The notes beneath the pieces were generated by a model, which was not told the DNA's origin, searched no databases, and saw only the letters and a program-made list of their open reading frames with translations. The position numbers were made by a program, and so were the translations under genes. This document shows, in pieces, positions 24,175 to 37,286 of a DNA stretch of 40,014 nt. Position 1 is the first letter of the stretch. Every line of letters begins with the position of its first letter. The stretch is from an uncultured Gammaproteobacteria bacterium (GTDB taxonomy: Bacteria; Pseudomonadota; Gammaproteobacteria; GCA-001735895): NCBI GenBank assembly GCA_947259305.1, contig CAMYML010000004.1:1-40014 (forward strand). Direction: 5' to 3'.

Positions 24175-25626
24175 ATGAAAGCACTTTCTGACATTGGCCT
24201 GGTCGGCCTGGCCGTAATGGGTGAAAACCTGATCCTGAATATGGAAAGCAAGGGTTACACGGTTACTGCTTTTAACCGCTCGATCGATAAAGTCGACAGC
24301 TTTATAAAAGGTCGAGCCGCGGGTAAGAATATCCGTGGGGCAAAAAACGTGGAAGCACTCGTCGAATCGCTCGAGCTGCCGCGCAAGGTCATGTTGATGG
24401 TCAAGGCCGGGCAGGCGGTCGACGACTTTATCGAGCAGCTTATCCCGCATCTCGCTGCGGGCGATATTATTATCGACGGAGGTAATGCACACTATGCCGA
24501 CACGATGCGCAGAACCGCCTACCTGGAAAGTAAGAATTTGCTGTTTATCGGTACCGGCGTCTCGGGCGGCGAAGAAGGCGCGCTGATCGGCCCGTCGATC
24601 ATGCCGGGCGGATCGAAGGCCGCCTGGGAATCGGTCAAACCGATTTTTCAGGGCATTGCGGCCCGGGTCGAAGACGGCACGCCCTGCTGCGAGTGGGTCG
24701 GCGAAAACGGCGCGGGTCACTTCGTCAAGATGGTCCACAACGGCATCGAGTACGGTGACATGCAGTTGATCTGTGAGGCTTACCAGATCATGAAGGAATT
24801 GCTGGGCATGACGCCTGCGGAAATGCACGTGGTGTTCGCCGACTGGAACCAGGGTGAGCTCGACAGCTACCTGATCGAGATTACGCGCGATATCCTGGCC
24901 TACCAGGAAAACGGTGAACCGCTGGTGGAGAAGATTCTCGATACCGCGGGCCAGAAGGGAACCGGCAAGTGGACCGGCATCTCGGCGCTCGAGCTCGGAA
25001 TCCCGCTTACCCTGATCGGCGAGGCGGTATTTGCCCGATTTTTATCGGCGCAAAAGGAAGAGCGCGTGCAGGCTGCCGGGATACTCAAGGGGCCCGAGCG
25101 TAATTTCGAGGGTGACCGGCAAGCCTTTATCGAAGACATTCGGCAAGCCTTGCTGGCCTCCAAGATCGTCTCGTATGCTCAGGGTTATTTACTCATGCGC
25201 GAGGCCGCAAAGCAGCACGACTGGAATCTGAACTATGGCGGCATCGCGCTGATGTGGCGCGGCGGATGTATTATTCGCTCGGTGTTCCTGAGCCGAATTA
25301 AGGATGCCTTTGACGAAGATCCGAACCTGCCGAACCTGCTGTTGTCTCCCTACTTCCGTGAAAAAGTCGAGAGCGCGCAAGCCGGCTGGCGCCGCGTGGT
25401 GGCTGCCGCGGTTTGTCACGGCATCGCTTCGCCTGCGTTGACCTCCGCGCTGAGTTATTTCGATGGTTACCGCTCGGATCGACTGCCCGCTAACCTGTTG
25501 CAGGCGCAACGGGATTATTTTGGCGCACATACCTACGAACGCATCGATCGACCGCGCGGTGAATTTTTTCATACCAACTGGACCGGTCGTGGCGGCGATA
25601 CTGCCTCCTCGACTTATAACGTCTAA
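24175..25626 (+). CDS. gnd: 6-phosphogluconate dehydrogenase (decarboxylating)
   Basis: Oxidises 6-phosphogluconate to ribulose-5-phosphate with release of CO2 and NADPH (oxidative pentose phosphate pathway, cytoplasm). The N-terminal NADP-binding fold shows IGLVGLAVMGENLILN. Substrate and catalytic segments include IIIDGGN, GTGVSGGEEGAL, IMPGG, GHFVKMVHNGIEYGDMQL and near the end QAQRDYFGAHTYERID. Length (483 residues) is typical of the dimeric E. coli-type enzyme. I start it at 24175 because MKALSDIGLVG aligns with the E. coli N-terminus; an upstream in-frame ATG at 24142 would add 11 unaligned residues. The gene lies 274 bp before glgC and is probably transcribed separately. Confidence 0.96.
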   Translation: MKALSDIGLVGLAVMGENLILNMESKGYTVTAFNRSIDKVDSFIKGRAAGKNIRGAKNVEALVESLELPRKVMLMVKAGQAVDDFIEQLIPHLAAGDIIIDGGNAHYADTMRRTAYLESKNLLFIGTGVSGGEEGALIGPSIMPGGSKAAWESVKPIFQGIAARVEDGTPCCEWVGENGAGHFVKMVHNGIEYGDMQLICEAYQIMKELLGMTPAEMHVVFADWNQGELDSYLIEITRDILAYQENGEPLVEKILDTAGQKGTGKWTGISALELGIPLTLIGEAVFARFLSAQKEERVQAAGILKGPERNFEGDRQAFIEDIRQALLASKIVSYAQGYLLMREAAKQHDWNLNYGGIALMWRGGCIIRSVFLSRIKDAFDEDPNLPNLLLSPYFREKVESAQAGWRRVVAAAVCHGIASPALTSALSYFDGYRSDRLPANLLQAQRDYFGAHTYERIDRPRGEFFHTNWTGRGGDTASSTYNV

Positions 25627-25900
25627 ATCCGGGCTGTGTCCCAAATCAACTGCACTAATTCAGGGCAAACGAGGTCGCACATAACCACGAGGAAACTAAC
25701 TGTTCCGGGTCTCAGTCAGCTGCCCGCACCGGAAACAGGCGGTAACATCCGACATTCGATTGTGTCACAGTGCGTGGAAGTATCTTTTTTCCGTTAATCG
25801 AGTAACATTTTAAGGTTAAGGTAGCGATGACGCATTCAGCGGTAGCAACACGCTCGACCTGAACCAGCAGTCGATTAATCCCAACATATGTAACCACAAT

Positions 25901-27175
25901 ATGAAAACTCACAAGCAAACCCGTTTTGTCAGTCGGCTTACGCGCCAGACGCTGGCCCTGGTGATGGCCGGGGGCCGCGGCTCTCGACTCTACGAACTGA
26001 CCGACTGGCGAGCCAAGCCGGCGGTGCCTTTCGGCGGCAAATTCCGCATCATCGACTTCCCGCTTTCGAACTGCATCAACACCGGCATTCGCCGCATCGG
26101 CGTGTTAACCCAGTACAAGGCGCATTCGCTGATTCGCCACCTGGTGCGTGGCTGGACCCGGTTCGACAGCGAGCTCGACGAATTTGTCGAAATCCTGCCG
26201 GCTTCACAGCGCGCCGGCGGCGAGTGGTACCAGGGCACCGCGGACGCGGTTTATCAAAACCTCGATATCATGCGTACGCACAAACCCGAATACGTGCTGA
26301 TCCTGTCGGGCGATCATATTTACAAGATGGACTACGGCGACCTGATCGCCACGCATCATAAAACCCAGGCCGACATGACGATCGCCTGTCTCGAAGTACC
26401 GATCGAAGAGGCGGCCGGCGCCTTTGGCGTCATGACCGTCGATGAATCCGGCCGCATTATCGAATTCAATGAAAAGCCGGCCGAGCCGGCGCCGATACCC
26501 GGCCAGCCCGGGTTCTGCCTGGCCTCGATGGGTAATTACCTGTTCAACACCGAGTTTCTCTACGAGCAGTTGATCAAGGATGCGGACGAGCCGGATTCCT
26601 CGCACGATTTCGGCAAGGACATCATCCCGTCGATCATCGAAAAGTACCAGGTCTACGCCTATCCGTTTCGCGACATGGACACCGGCGAACGCGCCTACTG
26701 GCGCGACGTGGGAACGCTCGACGCTTTCTGGGAAGCCAACATGGAACTCGTCAACGTGTCGCCTGAACTGAATCTTTACGATCAGAACTGGCCGATTCTG
26801 ACGCACCAGGCGCAGATGCCGCCGGCCAAGTTCGTGTTTGACCTGGAAGAGCGTCGCGGGCTGGCGATTGACTCGATGGTCTCGGGCGGATGTGTGATTT
26901 CCGGATCGCTGGTCAAGCGCTCTTTATTGTTCTCCAACGTCAGAATCCATTCTTACGCCAAGATACTGGACAGCGTCATCCTGCCCGACGTAGAAGTCGG
27001 TCGTAACGCCCGTATCAATAAAGCCATCATCGATCGCGGATGCACCATCGAAGCCGGCATGGTGATCGGCGAAGACCACGAACAGGACAGGCAGCGCGGA
27101 TTTCGGGTTACCGAAAAAGGCGTGGTACTGGTGACACCGGATATGCTGCACCAGACTACCCACGAGCAAAGGTAA
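25901..27175 (+). CDS. glgC: glucose-1-phosphate adenylyltransferase (ADP-glucose synthase)
   Basis: Makes ADP-glucose from glucose-1-phosphate and ATP, the committed and usually allosterically controlled step of bacterial glycogen synthesis. The 424-residue protein has the nucleotide-binding loop MAGGRGSRL followed by [19 protein letters not shown]. It also has [10 protein letters not shown], the substrate-site motif [11 protein letters not shown] and [17 protein letters not shown]-terminal left-handed beta-helix part shows SGGCVISGS and [13 protein letters not shown]. Arg and Lys residues in the N-terminal extension ([12 protein letters not shown]) fit the activator site of related enzymes. 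It is the first gene of the glg operon, with no strong Shine-Dalgarno and a 274-bp upstream region. Confidence 0.97.
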   Translation: MKTHKQTRFVSRLTRQTLALVMAGGRGSRLYELTDWRAKPAVPFGGKFRIIDFPLSNCINTGIRRIGVLTQYKAHSLIRHLVRGWTRFDSELDEFVEILPASQRAGGEWYQGTADAVYQNLDIMRTHKPEYVLILSGDHIYKMDYGDLIATHHKTQADMTIACLEVPIEEAAGAFGVMTVDESGRIIEFNEKPAEPAPIPGQPGFCLASMGNYLFNTEFLYEQLIKDADEPDSSHDFGKDIIPSIIEKYQVYAYPFRDMDTGERAYWRDVGTLDAFWEANMELVNVSPELNLYDQNWPILTHQAQMPPAKFVFDLEERRGLAIDSMVSGGCVISGSLVKRSLLFSNVRIHSYAKILDSVILPDVEVGRNARINKAIIDRGCTIEAGMVIGEDHEQDRQRGFRVTEKGVVLVTPDMLHQTTHEQR

Positions 27176-28830
<1,655 letters not shown>

Positions 28831-28831
<1 letters not shown>

Positions 28832-30390
28832 TGACGCATATCCTGATGGTCGCCGCGGAAAACGGAGCCCTGCCCGGTGGCAAGGTCGGTGGTATCGGCG
28901 ACGTCGTGCGCGAGATTCCCGGGGCACTCGCGCAGCGTAACTGCACGGTTTCCGTTATCACCCCGGCCTACGGTGTTTTCGACAGTTTGGCCGGCGCGAA
29001 GCAGCTGCAAACACTCAAGGTCAAATTTGCCGGCCGTACCGAGGCGCTCAAACTTTACCGGCTGGACGGGATCGGCACCGATAAGGTTCGGCACTACGTG
29101 ATCGAGCATCCCCTGTTCAGCAGCTGCGGCGCGGGCCGGATTTACTGCGACGACCCTCCCGGGCGCCCGTTTGAAACCGACGCCAGCAAGTTTGCGTTAT
29201 TTTGCCTGGGCGTTGCCGCGGCAATGAAAAAAGCGGTCTTTGCCGATCTCGACGTTCTGCACCTGCATGACTGGCACGCGGCTTTCCTGTGCATCTTGCG
29301 CCGTTACGATCCCGTTTACCGTTCACTACAGAACCTGCGCTGCGCCTACAGCATTCATAACCTCGCCGTGCAGGGCGTACGACCCTTTGCCGGGGACGAC
29401 TCGTCACTCGAGGAATGGTATCCGGGCCTGGCCTACGAGCGTAAGCGGCTGGCTGACCCGCGCTGGTCCGACTGCGTCAACCCGATGGCCAGCGCAATTC
29501 GCCTGGCCGATGCGGTGCACACGGTGTCGCCGAGTTATGCCGAGGAAATTCTGCTTCCGGGGGATCCCGAGCACGGTAAACATGGCGGGGAGGGTCTCGA
29601 TCAGGACCTGCGCAACGCGCGCGACGAGAAGCGCCTGTTTGGCATCCTCAACGGCTGCGATTACTCGCAAAAACCGGGTTCGGTGCTGGTCGACTGGCCA
29701 TCGTTGCTGCAGCGGATGAGAGCGCTGGTATTACGCTGGGCCAGCCGCGATTCGGCGCTCGCCAGCGCGCATTTTATTGCCCAGCATTCGCTCGACCAGC
29801 TCAGCGATGAACGGCCGCAAATGTTACTCACGAATGTCGGTCGGATAACCGATCAGAAGGTGGGCCTGATGCGTCAGCCAACGACCTCGGGACAACCGGC
29901 GCTGCATGCTGCACTGGAAATAATGGATGCGGACGGCCTGCTGTTGATGGTTGGAACCGGGGATCCGGTTTACGAGCAATTCTTATGCGAAACCGCGGCA
30001 GGTTATCGCAATTTTATTTACCTGCGCGGCTTTTCCGAGGAACTGGCCCAGGCGCTTTACCAGCAGGGCGATTTGTTCTTTATGCCCAGTTCTTTCGAAC
30101 CCTGCGGCATCAGCCAGATGCTGGCATTACGTGCCGGCCAGCCCTGCCTGGTGCACCATGTCGGCGGACTGCGCGATACGGTCAAGGACGGTAGTACGGG
30201 TTTTGTCTTTACTGGCGATAATCCGACCGAGCAGGCCGATGCCCTGGTCTCGACCGTGCAGCGCGCGCTAAACCAGTTCAAGAAAAAATCCAGCAAATGG
30301 GGAACCATGCGCAAGGCTGCGGCGGCGACAAGATTCGAGTGGGCCGACAGTATCGATGCTTATATTAAGCAGCTTTACCGAAAATCGTGA
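28831..30390 (+). CDS. glgA: glycogen synthase (ADP-glucose type, GT5)
   Basis: Adds glucose from ADP-glucose to the non-reducing ends of glycogen. The 519-residue protein has the N-terminal KVGGIGDV motif (Lys18; KxGGL family). It also has LHLHDWHAAFL, HTVSPSYAEEI, GILNGCDYS, a GRITDQK motif carrying the Arg and Lys that contact phosphate, and the C-terminal SFEPCGISQM motif with the catalytic-site Glu423. It is about 40 residues longer than E. coli GlgA, and several loops differ (the region after GILNGCDY is not standard). It is therefore a divergent member of the family, but all key residues are present. It is followed after 12 bp by glgB. Confidence 0.93.
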
Positions 30391-30402
30391 GCTGCTGAAA
30401 CC

Positions 30403-32571
30403 ATGACCACGCTGGAATCCAGTTACGACGCCATTGCCCAGGGACGGCACGGTGATCCGTTCAAGGTCCTGGGTCCGCATAGCGCCAGGAAAAACTGGAC
30501 GGTGCGCAGCTTTCAACCGCAGGCCCAGGCGATCGAAGTCGTCGACGCTAACGATGAATTGCTGATCGATATGCAATCGGTACATGCTGACGGTCTGTTC
30601 GAAGCGCGATTGCCGCTGCCGGTCGTAACCTATCGGCTGCGCGTCCATGTCAATGATCACAGCTATATCATCGATGATCCGTATCGTTTCGCTTCGCCAT
30701 TCGGGGATCTCGACCGCCACTTGATGCGCGAGGGTAAATTGCGAAACCTGGCGGAAAAACTCGGCGCTCACGTGATTGAAATCGATGGCGTCGAGGGCGT
30801 GCATTTTGCGGTCTGGGCGCCCGCTGCGAGCCGGGTCAGCGTCGTCGGTTTGTTCAACGGCTGGGACGGTCGTCGCCACCCGATGCGACGGCATCCCACC
30901 GGCGGCGGGTGGGATATCTTTATCCCGGGTCTTGGCGCCGGCGACTATTACAAGTACGAAATACTCGACGCCAAAGGCAAGCTACTGCCGCTCAAGGCCG
31001 ATCCGTTTGCCCGGCAGATGGAACTGGCGCCCGGCAACGCGTCGATCGTGCACCAGGATGACTACCGTTGGCAGGATACCGAGTGGCTGGACGCCAGGCG
31101 AGCCACCAGCACGCTCGATCAACCGATGGCAATTTACGAAGTACATCTCGGTTCGTGGCGCCGGCAGAGTGACGGCAACCAGGCGTTGAGTTACCGCGAA
31201 CTCGCCGAGAGCCTGGTCGCCTACGTCAGGGACATGGGTTATACCCATATCGAGTTACTCCCCGTTAGCGAACATCCTTTCGATGGTTCCTGGGGCTATC
31301 AACCGGTCGGCCTGTTCGCACCGACATCCCGATTCGGTAATCCCGAGGATTTCAAGTTCTTCATCGACTGCTGCCATCAACAGGGAATCGGCGTGATCAT
31401 GGACTGGGTCCCGGCGCACTTTCCGCGCGATGATTTCGGGCTTGGCCGGTTTGACGGTAGCCACCTCTATGAGCACGCCGATCCGCGCCAGGGCGCGCAT
31501 CCGGACTGGGGCACGCTGATTTTTAATTTCGGCCGGCCCGAAGTCGTCAACTACCTGATCGCCAACGCGCTGTTCTGGGTCGAGGAATACCATATCGACG
31601 CGCTGCGCGTCGACGCGGTTGCTTCTATGCTCTACCTGGATTACTCACGCGAGCCCGATGAATGGATTCCCAATCAATACGGTGGCAACGAAAATCTCGA
31701 GGCGGTAGATTTCCTGCGGCAGATGAATGAACAGGTGCACGCGACTGGCGCGGTCACCATCGCCGAAGAGTCGACCGCCTGGCCTGGCGTTTCACACCCG
31801 GTTTACACCGGTGGGCTGGGGTTCAGCTACAAATGGAACATGGGCTGGATGCACGATAGCCTGGACTACTTTGGCGAAAACCCGGTGCACCGGCGCTATC
31901 ACCAGGACAAGCTCACGTTTGGGTTGCTCTACGCCTTCAGTGAAAACTTTATCCTGCCGCTGTCACACGACGAGGTCGTGCACGGCAAGGGCTCGATGAT
32001 CGAGCGCATGCCCGGCGACGACTGGCAGGCATTTTCCAACCTGCGACTTTACTACAGCTTCATGTACGCGCATCCCGGCAAGAAATTGCTGTTCATGGGC
32101 GGCGAATTCGCGCAACGGAGCGAATGGAACCACGACGCTGCGCTCGACTGGCACCTGCTCGAACAGCCCGCGCACGCCGGTATCCAGCAGCTGGTTCGAG
32201 ACCTGAATCATTTCTATCGCGACACGGCCGCGCTCCACCAGGTGGATTTCAGCGCTGAAGGTTTCGAATGGATCGATTGCAGCGATAACGAGCAGGGCGT
32301 GATTTCCTTCATACGCCGCGCTTCGAACCCGAACGAAATGATTGTTACGGTATGTAATATGACGCCGGTAATACGCCGTGATTATCGCATTGGCGTACCT
32401 TTGGCGGGCTGCTATCGAGAGAAAATTAACAGCGACGCCGGCGTCTATGGCGGCAGCGGCGTGGGTAACCTGGGGAAAGTCCATGCCGAGGAAATTGCCG
32501 CCCACGGGCGTGACTACTCGTTGAATTTGACCTTACCGCCGCTAGCGACTTTAATCCTGTCATTCGAATGA
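30403..32571 (+). CDS. glgB: 1,4-alpha-glucan branching enzyme (GH13)
   Basis: Cuts an alpha-1,4 chain and re-attaches it by an alpha-1,6 bond. The 722-residue protein begins with a CBM48-type domain pair ([10 protein letters not shown], then [17 protein letters not shown]). It has the GH13 barrel with [10 protein letters not shown], the nucleophile Asp404 in LRVDAV, the acid/base Glu455 in TIAEES and the third acidic residue Asp523 in [10 protein letters not shown]. These fall within a few residues of the E. coli positions. A beta-sandwich domain closes it. The upstream gene ends 12 bp before; a 28-bp gap separates it from glgP. Confidence 0.97.
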   Translation: MTTLESSYDAIAQGRHGDPFKVLGPHSARKNWTVRSFQPQAQAIEVVDANDELLIDMQSVHADGLFEARLPLPVVTYRLRVHVNDHSYIIDDPYRFASPFGDLDRHLMREGKLRNLAEKLGAHVIEIDGVEGVHFAVWAPAASRVSVVGLFNGWDGRRHPMRRHPTGGGWDIFIPGLGAGDYYKYEILDAKGKLLPLKADPFARQMELAPGNASIVHQDDYRWQDTEWLDARRATSTLDQPMAIYEVHLGSWRRQSDGNQALSYRELAESLVAYVRDMGYTHIELLPVSEHPFDGSWGYQPVGLFAPTSRFGNPEDFKFFIDCCHQQGIGVIMDWVPAHFPRDDFGLGRFDGSHLYEHADPRQGAHPDWGTLIFNFGRPEVVNYLIANALFWVEEYHIDALRVDAVASMLYLDYSREPDEWIPNQYGGNENLEAVDFLRQMNEQVHATGAVTIAEESTAWPGVSHPVYTGGLGFSYKWNMGWMHDSLDYFGENPVHRRYHQDKLTFGLLYAFSENFILPLSHDEVVHGKGSMIERMPGDDWQAFSNLRLYYSFMYAHPGKKLLFMGGEFAQRSEWNHDAALDWHLLEQPAHAGIQQLVRDLNHFYRDTAALHQVDFSAEGFEWIDCSDNEQGVISFIRRASNPNEMIVTVCNMTPVIRRDYRIGVPLAGCYREKINSDAGVYGGSGVGNLGKVHAEEIAAHGRDYSLNLTLPPLATLILSFE

Positions 32572-32599
32572 CCGATACAGAGAACTGACCGACAGCAAC

Positions 32600-35101
32600 A
32601 TGAACACTCGTCACAAAAAAGAAATCGCCGCGCTGGCGCCTCCGGGTCGCGATAGCAAAAGCCTGATGCACGACTTTCGGCGTTACTTCAATCACACCCT
32701 GGGGCGCAACCATTACCAGAGTTCACCGCACTACGAGTACGTTGCACTGGCAATGACGCTGCGCGACCGGCTCATGGACGGCATTAACAACACTCGCCAC
32801 GGTTACGAAAAACAGGATAGCCGCCGGGTCTGTTACCTGTCGATGGAGTACCTGCTCGGCCGCAGCCTGCGCAACGCGGCCCTGAACCTGGATTTGAGCG
32901 ATGGGCTGGCTACAGCGCTCAACGAGCTTGGACTCGATGAGGAGGAGCTGGTCGAGCAGGAGCACGATGCCGGGCTCGGTAACGGTGGCCTGGGACGGCT
33001 CGCCGCCTGCTTCCTCGACAGTTGCGCGACCCTGGGTTTGCCGGTTATCGGCTACGGCATCCGTTACCAGTACGGCATGTTTCGTCAGAAAATTGTTTCA
33101 GGTCACCAGGTCGAGGAGCCCGATCCCTGGCTGCGCGGCGGCCACCCCTGGGAAATCGAGCGCGCCGAATACGAACAGACGGTGCATTTTGGCGGGCACG
33201 TCGAACACTTTCTCGACGACGACGGGCGCAGCCATGCGCGCTGGGTCGATACCTACGACGTGCTGGCGATACCATTCGACATTCCGGTGCCCGGTTACCA
33301 CAATGGCACGGTCAACACCCTGCGGCTGTGGTCGGCTATCGCCACCAACGAATTCGACCTCGATGAATTCAACGCCGGCAGTTACACCGAGGCGGTTGCC
33401 GGCAGAACCGCGGCGGAAAACATCACCATGGTTTTATATCCCAATGATGCCAGCGAGAACGGCAAGGAACTGCGCCTGCGGCAACAGTATTTTCTCGCCT
33501 CGGCCAGCCTCAAGGATGTGTTCCGCCAGTGGAGCAATCGCCATAATGAGGACTTTACTCATTTCGCCGAAAAGCATTGCTTCCAGTTAAACGATACCCA
33601 TCCGAGCATCGCCGTGGCCGAGCTGATGCGCCTGCTGATCGATGTGCATGGGCTCAAATGGAACGCGGCCTGGAAAATCACCACCAGCTGTATGGCCTAC
33701 ACCAATCATACCCTGCTGCCGGAGGCGCTCGAGCGCTGGCCGGTCAGCCTGTTGGAGCAACTGGTGCCGCGAGTGATGGACATCGTGCGCGAGATTAACA
33801 GTCGCTTCGTCGCCGAAATCACCGAACGCTGGCCGAAAGACGTGAAACGACGCGAACGCATGGCGATCATCGAGGAAGGCCCCGAACCCATGGTGCGCAT
33901 GGCGCATCTCGCCATCGTCGGTAGTTACTCGGTGAATGGCGTCGCCGAGCTCCATTCGAACCTGTTGAAACATGGGCTGTTTCGCGATTTCCACGAACTC
34001 TGGCCAACCCGTCTCAATAACAAGACCAACGGTGTCACGCAGCGCCGCTGGCTCAAGGCCTGCAATCCCGGGCTGTCGCAACTGATAACCGACAGCATCG
34101 GCGATGGCTGGGTTACCCATCTGGAGCAGCTCGGCAAGCTGGCCCCGCTGGCGCAGGACGCCGCCTTCCGCGAGTCCTGGCAGGCGGTTAAGCAGGCCAA
34201 CAAGATGCAGGTGGTCTCGCTGGTGAAACAGACCTGCGATGTCGAGCTTTACCCCGACGCCATATTTGATGTGCAGGTCAAACGCATGCACGAATACAAG
34301 CGCCAGCTGCTCAACGTATTGCATGTCATCCATTTATTGCAAAGGATTCACCGCGGCGACACCGATGACTGGACGCCGCGTTGCGTGCTCATCGGCGGCA
34401 AGGCCGCGCCCGGTTATTTCATCGCCAAGCTAATTATCAAGCTGATCAGCAATGTCGCCCAGGTAGTTAACTCGGACCCCAGGACTACAGACCTGTTACG
34501 CCTGGTATTTCTGCCCAACTACAATGTCAGCACGATGGAGATCATTTGCCCGGGCTGCGATCTCTCCGAGCAGATTTCGACGGCGGGCAAGGAAGCTTCC
34601 GGCACCGGCAACATGAAATTCATGATCAACGGCGCGCTCACGATAGGTACCCTGGACGGAGCCAATATAGAGATCCGCGAAGCCGTCGGCGCAGAGAATT
34701 TTTTCCTCTGCGGGCTGAGTGCCGAAGAGGTCGCGCAAACCCGCCCGCAATATGATCCGGCTGCGATCGTTGCCGCCGACGACGATCTGCGCGAGGTCAT
34801 GCAAGTGTTGCGCAGCAACCAGTTCAGCCGGTCTGAACCCGGTATTTTCGATCCGATAATAAATGGCATTCTCAATCCGCACGACGCCTGGATGACGGCC
34901 GCGGACTTTGCCAGTTTCGTGGCCGCGCAGCGGCTTGCGGCGAGCACCTTCCTGGACCGTGATCGCTGGACGCAGATGAGTATTCTCAACACCGCGGCCA
35001 GTGGACGCTTCTCTTCCGATCGAACCATTCGCGAATACAACGACGAGATCTGGAGACTGGAGCCGGTATCGCCGGTCGCGGAAAACACCCACTTACCATG
35101 A
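32600..35101 (+). CDS. glgP: glycogen phosphorylase (GT35)
   Basis: Releases glucose-1-phosphate from glycogen chains using pyridoxal phosphate. The 833-residue protein shows the family landmarks EYLLGRSLRNAALNL, GLGNGGLGRLAACFLDS, YGIRYQYGMF, NDTHPSIAVAELMR, FDVQVKRMHEYKRQLLNVLH and, around the cofactor lysine Lys673, ASGTGNMKFMINGALTIGTL. Its size matches E. coli GlgP/MalP. The stop codon overlaps the start of glgX (ATGA), so phosphorolysis and debranching are translationally linked. Confidence 0.97.
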   Translation: MNTRHKKEIAALAPPGRDSKSLMHDFRRYFNHTLGRNHYQSSPHYEYVALAMTLRDRLMDGINNTRHGYEKQDSRRVCYLSMEYLLGRSLRNAALNLDLSDGLATALNELGLDEEELVEQEHDAGLGNGGLGRLAACFLDSCATLGLPVIGYGIRYQYGMFRQKIVSGHQVEEPDPWLRGGHPWEIERAEYEQTVHFGGHVEHFLDDDGRSHARWVDTYDVLAIPFDIPVPGYHNGTVNTLRLWSAIATNEFDLDEFNAGSYTEAVAGRTAAENITMVLYPNDASENGKELRLRQQYFLASASLKDVFRQWSNRHNEDFTHFAEKHCFQLNDTHPSIAVAELMRLLIDVHGLKWNAAWKITTSCMAYTNHTLLPEALERWPVSLLEQLVPRVMDIVREINSRFVAEITERWPKDVKRRERMAIIEEGPEPMVRMAHLAIVGSYSVNGVAELHSNLLKHGLFRDFHELWPTRLNNKTNGVTQRRWLKACNPGLSQLITDSIGDGWVTHLEQLGKLAPLAQDAAFRESWQAVKQANKMQVVSLVKQTCDVELYPDAIFDVQVKRMHEYKRQLLNVLHVIHLLQRIHRGDTDDWTPRCVLIGGKAAPGYFIAKLIIKLISNVAQVVNSDPRTTDLLRLVFLPNYNVSTMEIICPGCDLSEQISTAGKEASGTGNMKFMINGALTIGTLDGANIEIREAVGAENFFLCGLSAEEVAQTRPQYDPAAIVAADDDLREVMQVLRSNQFSRSEPGIFDPIINGILNPHDAWMTAADFASFVAAQRLAASTFLDRDRWTQMSILNTAASGRFSSDRTIREYNDEIWRLEPVSPVAENTHLP

Positions 35102-37194
35102 ACCACGACCAGCTGCGCGGAACACCACAGCCGCTCGGAGCTAACTGGGATGGCCACGGGGTAAATTTTGCGCTGTTCTCGGCGCATGCAACCCGGGTCG
35201 AGCTGTGCCTGTATGACGCCGCAACCGGGCGCGAAATCGAACGCTTCGAACTCAAGCTTAGCGACCAGGTCTGGCATACTTACCTGCCGGGTTGCGCACC
35301 GGGTACGCATTACGCTTACCGCGTCGATGGACCCTATGAACCGCAGCAAGGCCATCGCTTCAATTCCAATAAGCTGCTGCTCGATCCCTACGCCAGGCAG
35401 ATCAGCGGAAACCTGAGCTGGGATGATTCCGTCTACGGTTTCGATTTTGATGATCGCGGGCAGGACCCGGGTTTCGACAGCAGCGACAGTGCCGAGTTTG
35501 TTCCAAGGTCCGTGGTTGTGGATGACGCTTTCGACTGGGGCAACGATCAACCGCCGCGGGTGCCCTGGCCGCGTACGGTAATTTACGAAGCCCACGTGCG
35601 TGGCTTTACCATGCGGAATCCCGAAGTTAGCGAGAATGAGCGCGGCAGCTTCGCCGGACTGGCATCGGACAGCGTGATTGCCTACCTCAGGGCGCTCGGC
35701 ATAACCGCGCTGGAACTGATGCCGATCCATGCGTTTATCGACGATCACTTCCTGGTCAAAAAAGGCCTCGTCAATTACTGGGGTTACAACAGTATCGGTT
35801 TTTTCGCCATTGAACCACGCTACCTTTCGAGTGGCGACCGCAACGAATTCAAGGCCATGGTGCGACGCCTGCACCAGGCCGGCATCGAAGTCATCCTCGA
35901 CGTGGTCTACAACCATACCGCCGAAGGCGACCACTCGGGGCCGACGCTTGGTTTTCGCGGTATCGATAATGCGAGCTACTATCGACTTTCGGATGAGGAC
36001 AAACGCTTTTATATCAACGACAGCGGTTGCGGCAATACCCTCAACCTGAATCATCCACGGGTTTTACAAATGGTCATCGACAGCCTGCGTTACTGGGTGA
36101 CCGAGATGCACGTTGACGGCTTTCGCTTCGATCTTGCCGTCAGTCTTGCGCGTGCAGCGCAGGGTTTCGACAGCGAAAGCGAGTTTTTCAGGGCGATACG
36201 TGAAGATCCCGTGCTGTCCCGGGTGAAGCTCATCGCCGAACCCTGGGACATCGGGCCGGGGGGCTATCAACTGGGTGCTTTCCCGACGGGCTGGGCGGAA
36301 TGGAACGATCGCTTTCGCGATAGCCTGCGCCGTTTCTGGCGTGGCGACCCCGGGGTGTTGCCCGAACTGGCGTGCAGCCTGCATGGCTCGAGCGATCTGT
36401 TCGAACATAACGGCCGCCGACCCTCGGCCAGCATTAACCTGGTTACCAGTCACGACGGGTTCACGCTTAACGACCTGGTCAGCTACAACGAGCACCATAA
36501 CCAGGCCAACGGCGAGCACAACAAAGACGGCCATAGCGCCAACTTCAGCAGCAACTATGGTGCCGAAGGCGCGAGCGACGATACGGCAATCGAGCAGCTG
36601 CGGTTACGCCAGCGGCGTAATATTCTGGCAACCCTGATCCTCGCGCAGGGTACCCCGATGCTGCTGGCCGGGGACGAACTCGGGCGCAGTCAGCGGGGCA
36701 ATAACAATGCCTATTGCCAGGATAACGACACTACCTGGCTGGACTGGTCCGCGCTTCAGCGGGAATCGGAAATGCTCGACTTTGTGCGCTCCCTGATACG
36801 CATTCGAAGCGAATACCTGCTGCTGCATCGGGATCGTTTCGTGCATGGGGAAGCGCAGTTCGAACCCAGCGGTTTTATCGATATTCAGTGGCTGCGCGCC
36901 GACGGCCAGCCGATGAACGACGTTGACTGGCATGACCACGACAGCAACTTTCTCGCCATGTTGCTGGCGGTCGAGGCCATGCCCGCGAGGGACCCGCGCT
37001 TCGATGGCGAAAAGGAGTCGGCGCTGCTGATCGTTTTTAATGCCGATGCAACGCCGGTGGACTTTGTACTGCCGCAGACCGGGTTTCACTGGCAGTGCAT
37101 CCTGACGACCGCAAGTATCGAGCCTTCGATCAACGGCAACTCGTCCGTGGAGATTGAGCCGCGATCGGTACAGTTGTTTGAATTGCTGATGTAA
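35098..37194 (+). CDS. glgX: glycogen debranching enzyme (GH13 isoamylase type)
   Basis: Hydrolyses the alpha-1,6 bonds of limit dextrins left by GlgP. The 698-residue protein has an N-terminal CBM48-type domain (PLGANWDGHGVNFALFSAHA) and the GH13 barrel with DVVYNHTAEG, the nucleophile Asp345 in HVDGFRFDLA, the acid/base Glu381 in LIAEPWDIGPGGYQ and Asp453 in TSHDGFTLNDLVSYN. A GMLLAGDE-like motif (TPMLLAGDELGRSQ) is typical of GlgX/TreX. The start overlaps glgP by 4 bp. It is somewhat longer than E. coli GlgX (about 657). Confidence 0.97.
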   Translation: MNHDQLRGTPQPLGANWDGHGVNFALFSAHATRVELCLYDAATGREIERFELKLSDQVWHTYLPGCAPGTHYAYRVDGPYEPQQGHRFNSNKLLLDPYARQISGNLSWDDSVYGFDFDDRGQDPGFDSSDSAEFVPRSVVVDDAFDWGNDQPPRVPWPRTVIYEAHVRGFTMRNPEVSENERGSFAGLASDSVIAYLRALGITALELMPIHAFIDDHFLVKKGLVNYWGYNSIGFFAIEPRYLSSGDRNEFKAMVRRLHQAGIEVILDVVYNHTAEGDHSGPTLGFRGIDNASYYRLSDEDKRFYINDSGCGNTLNLNHPRVLQMVIDSLRYWVTEMHVDGFRFDLAVSLARAAQGFDSESEFFRAIREDPVLSRVKLIAEPWDIGPGGYQLGAFPTGWAEWNDRFRDSLRRFWRGDPGVLPELACSLHGSSDLFEHNGRRPSASINLVTSHDGFTLNDLVSYNEHHNQANGEHNKDGHSANFSSNYGAEGASDDTAIEQLRLRQRRNILATLILAQGTPMLLAGDELGRSQRGNNNAYCQDNDTTWLDWSALQRESEMLDFVRSLIRIRSEYLLLHRDRFVHGEAQFEPSGFIDIQWLRADGQPMNDVDWHDHDSNFLAMLLAVEAMPARDPRFDGEKESALLIVFNADATPVDFVLPQTGFHWQCILTTASIEPSINGNSSVEIEPRSVQLFELLM

Positions 37195-37286
37195 GGTCGC
37201 GCCAGCATGATACGCTCGCAAGAATGACGATTTCGATTCCACGACGCGGCAAAGATGCACCCGTACTCGAGCCGGAATAGAGTTCG

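Noticed and set aside
25712-25918. 68-codon minus-strand frame upstream of glgC
   Set aside because: No ribosome binding site or recognisable sequence; the region is more likely the glgC leader and promoter.
34519-36054. 511-codon minus-strand open frame
   Set aside because: Antisense to glgP and glgX, both with intact catalytic motifs.
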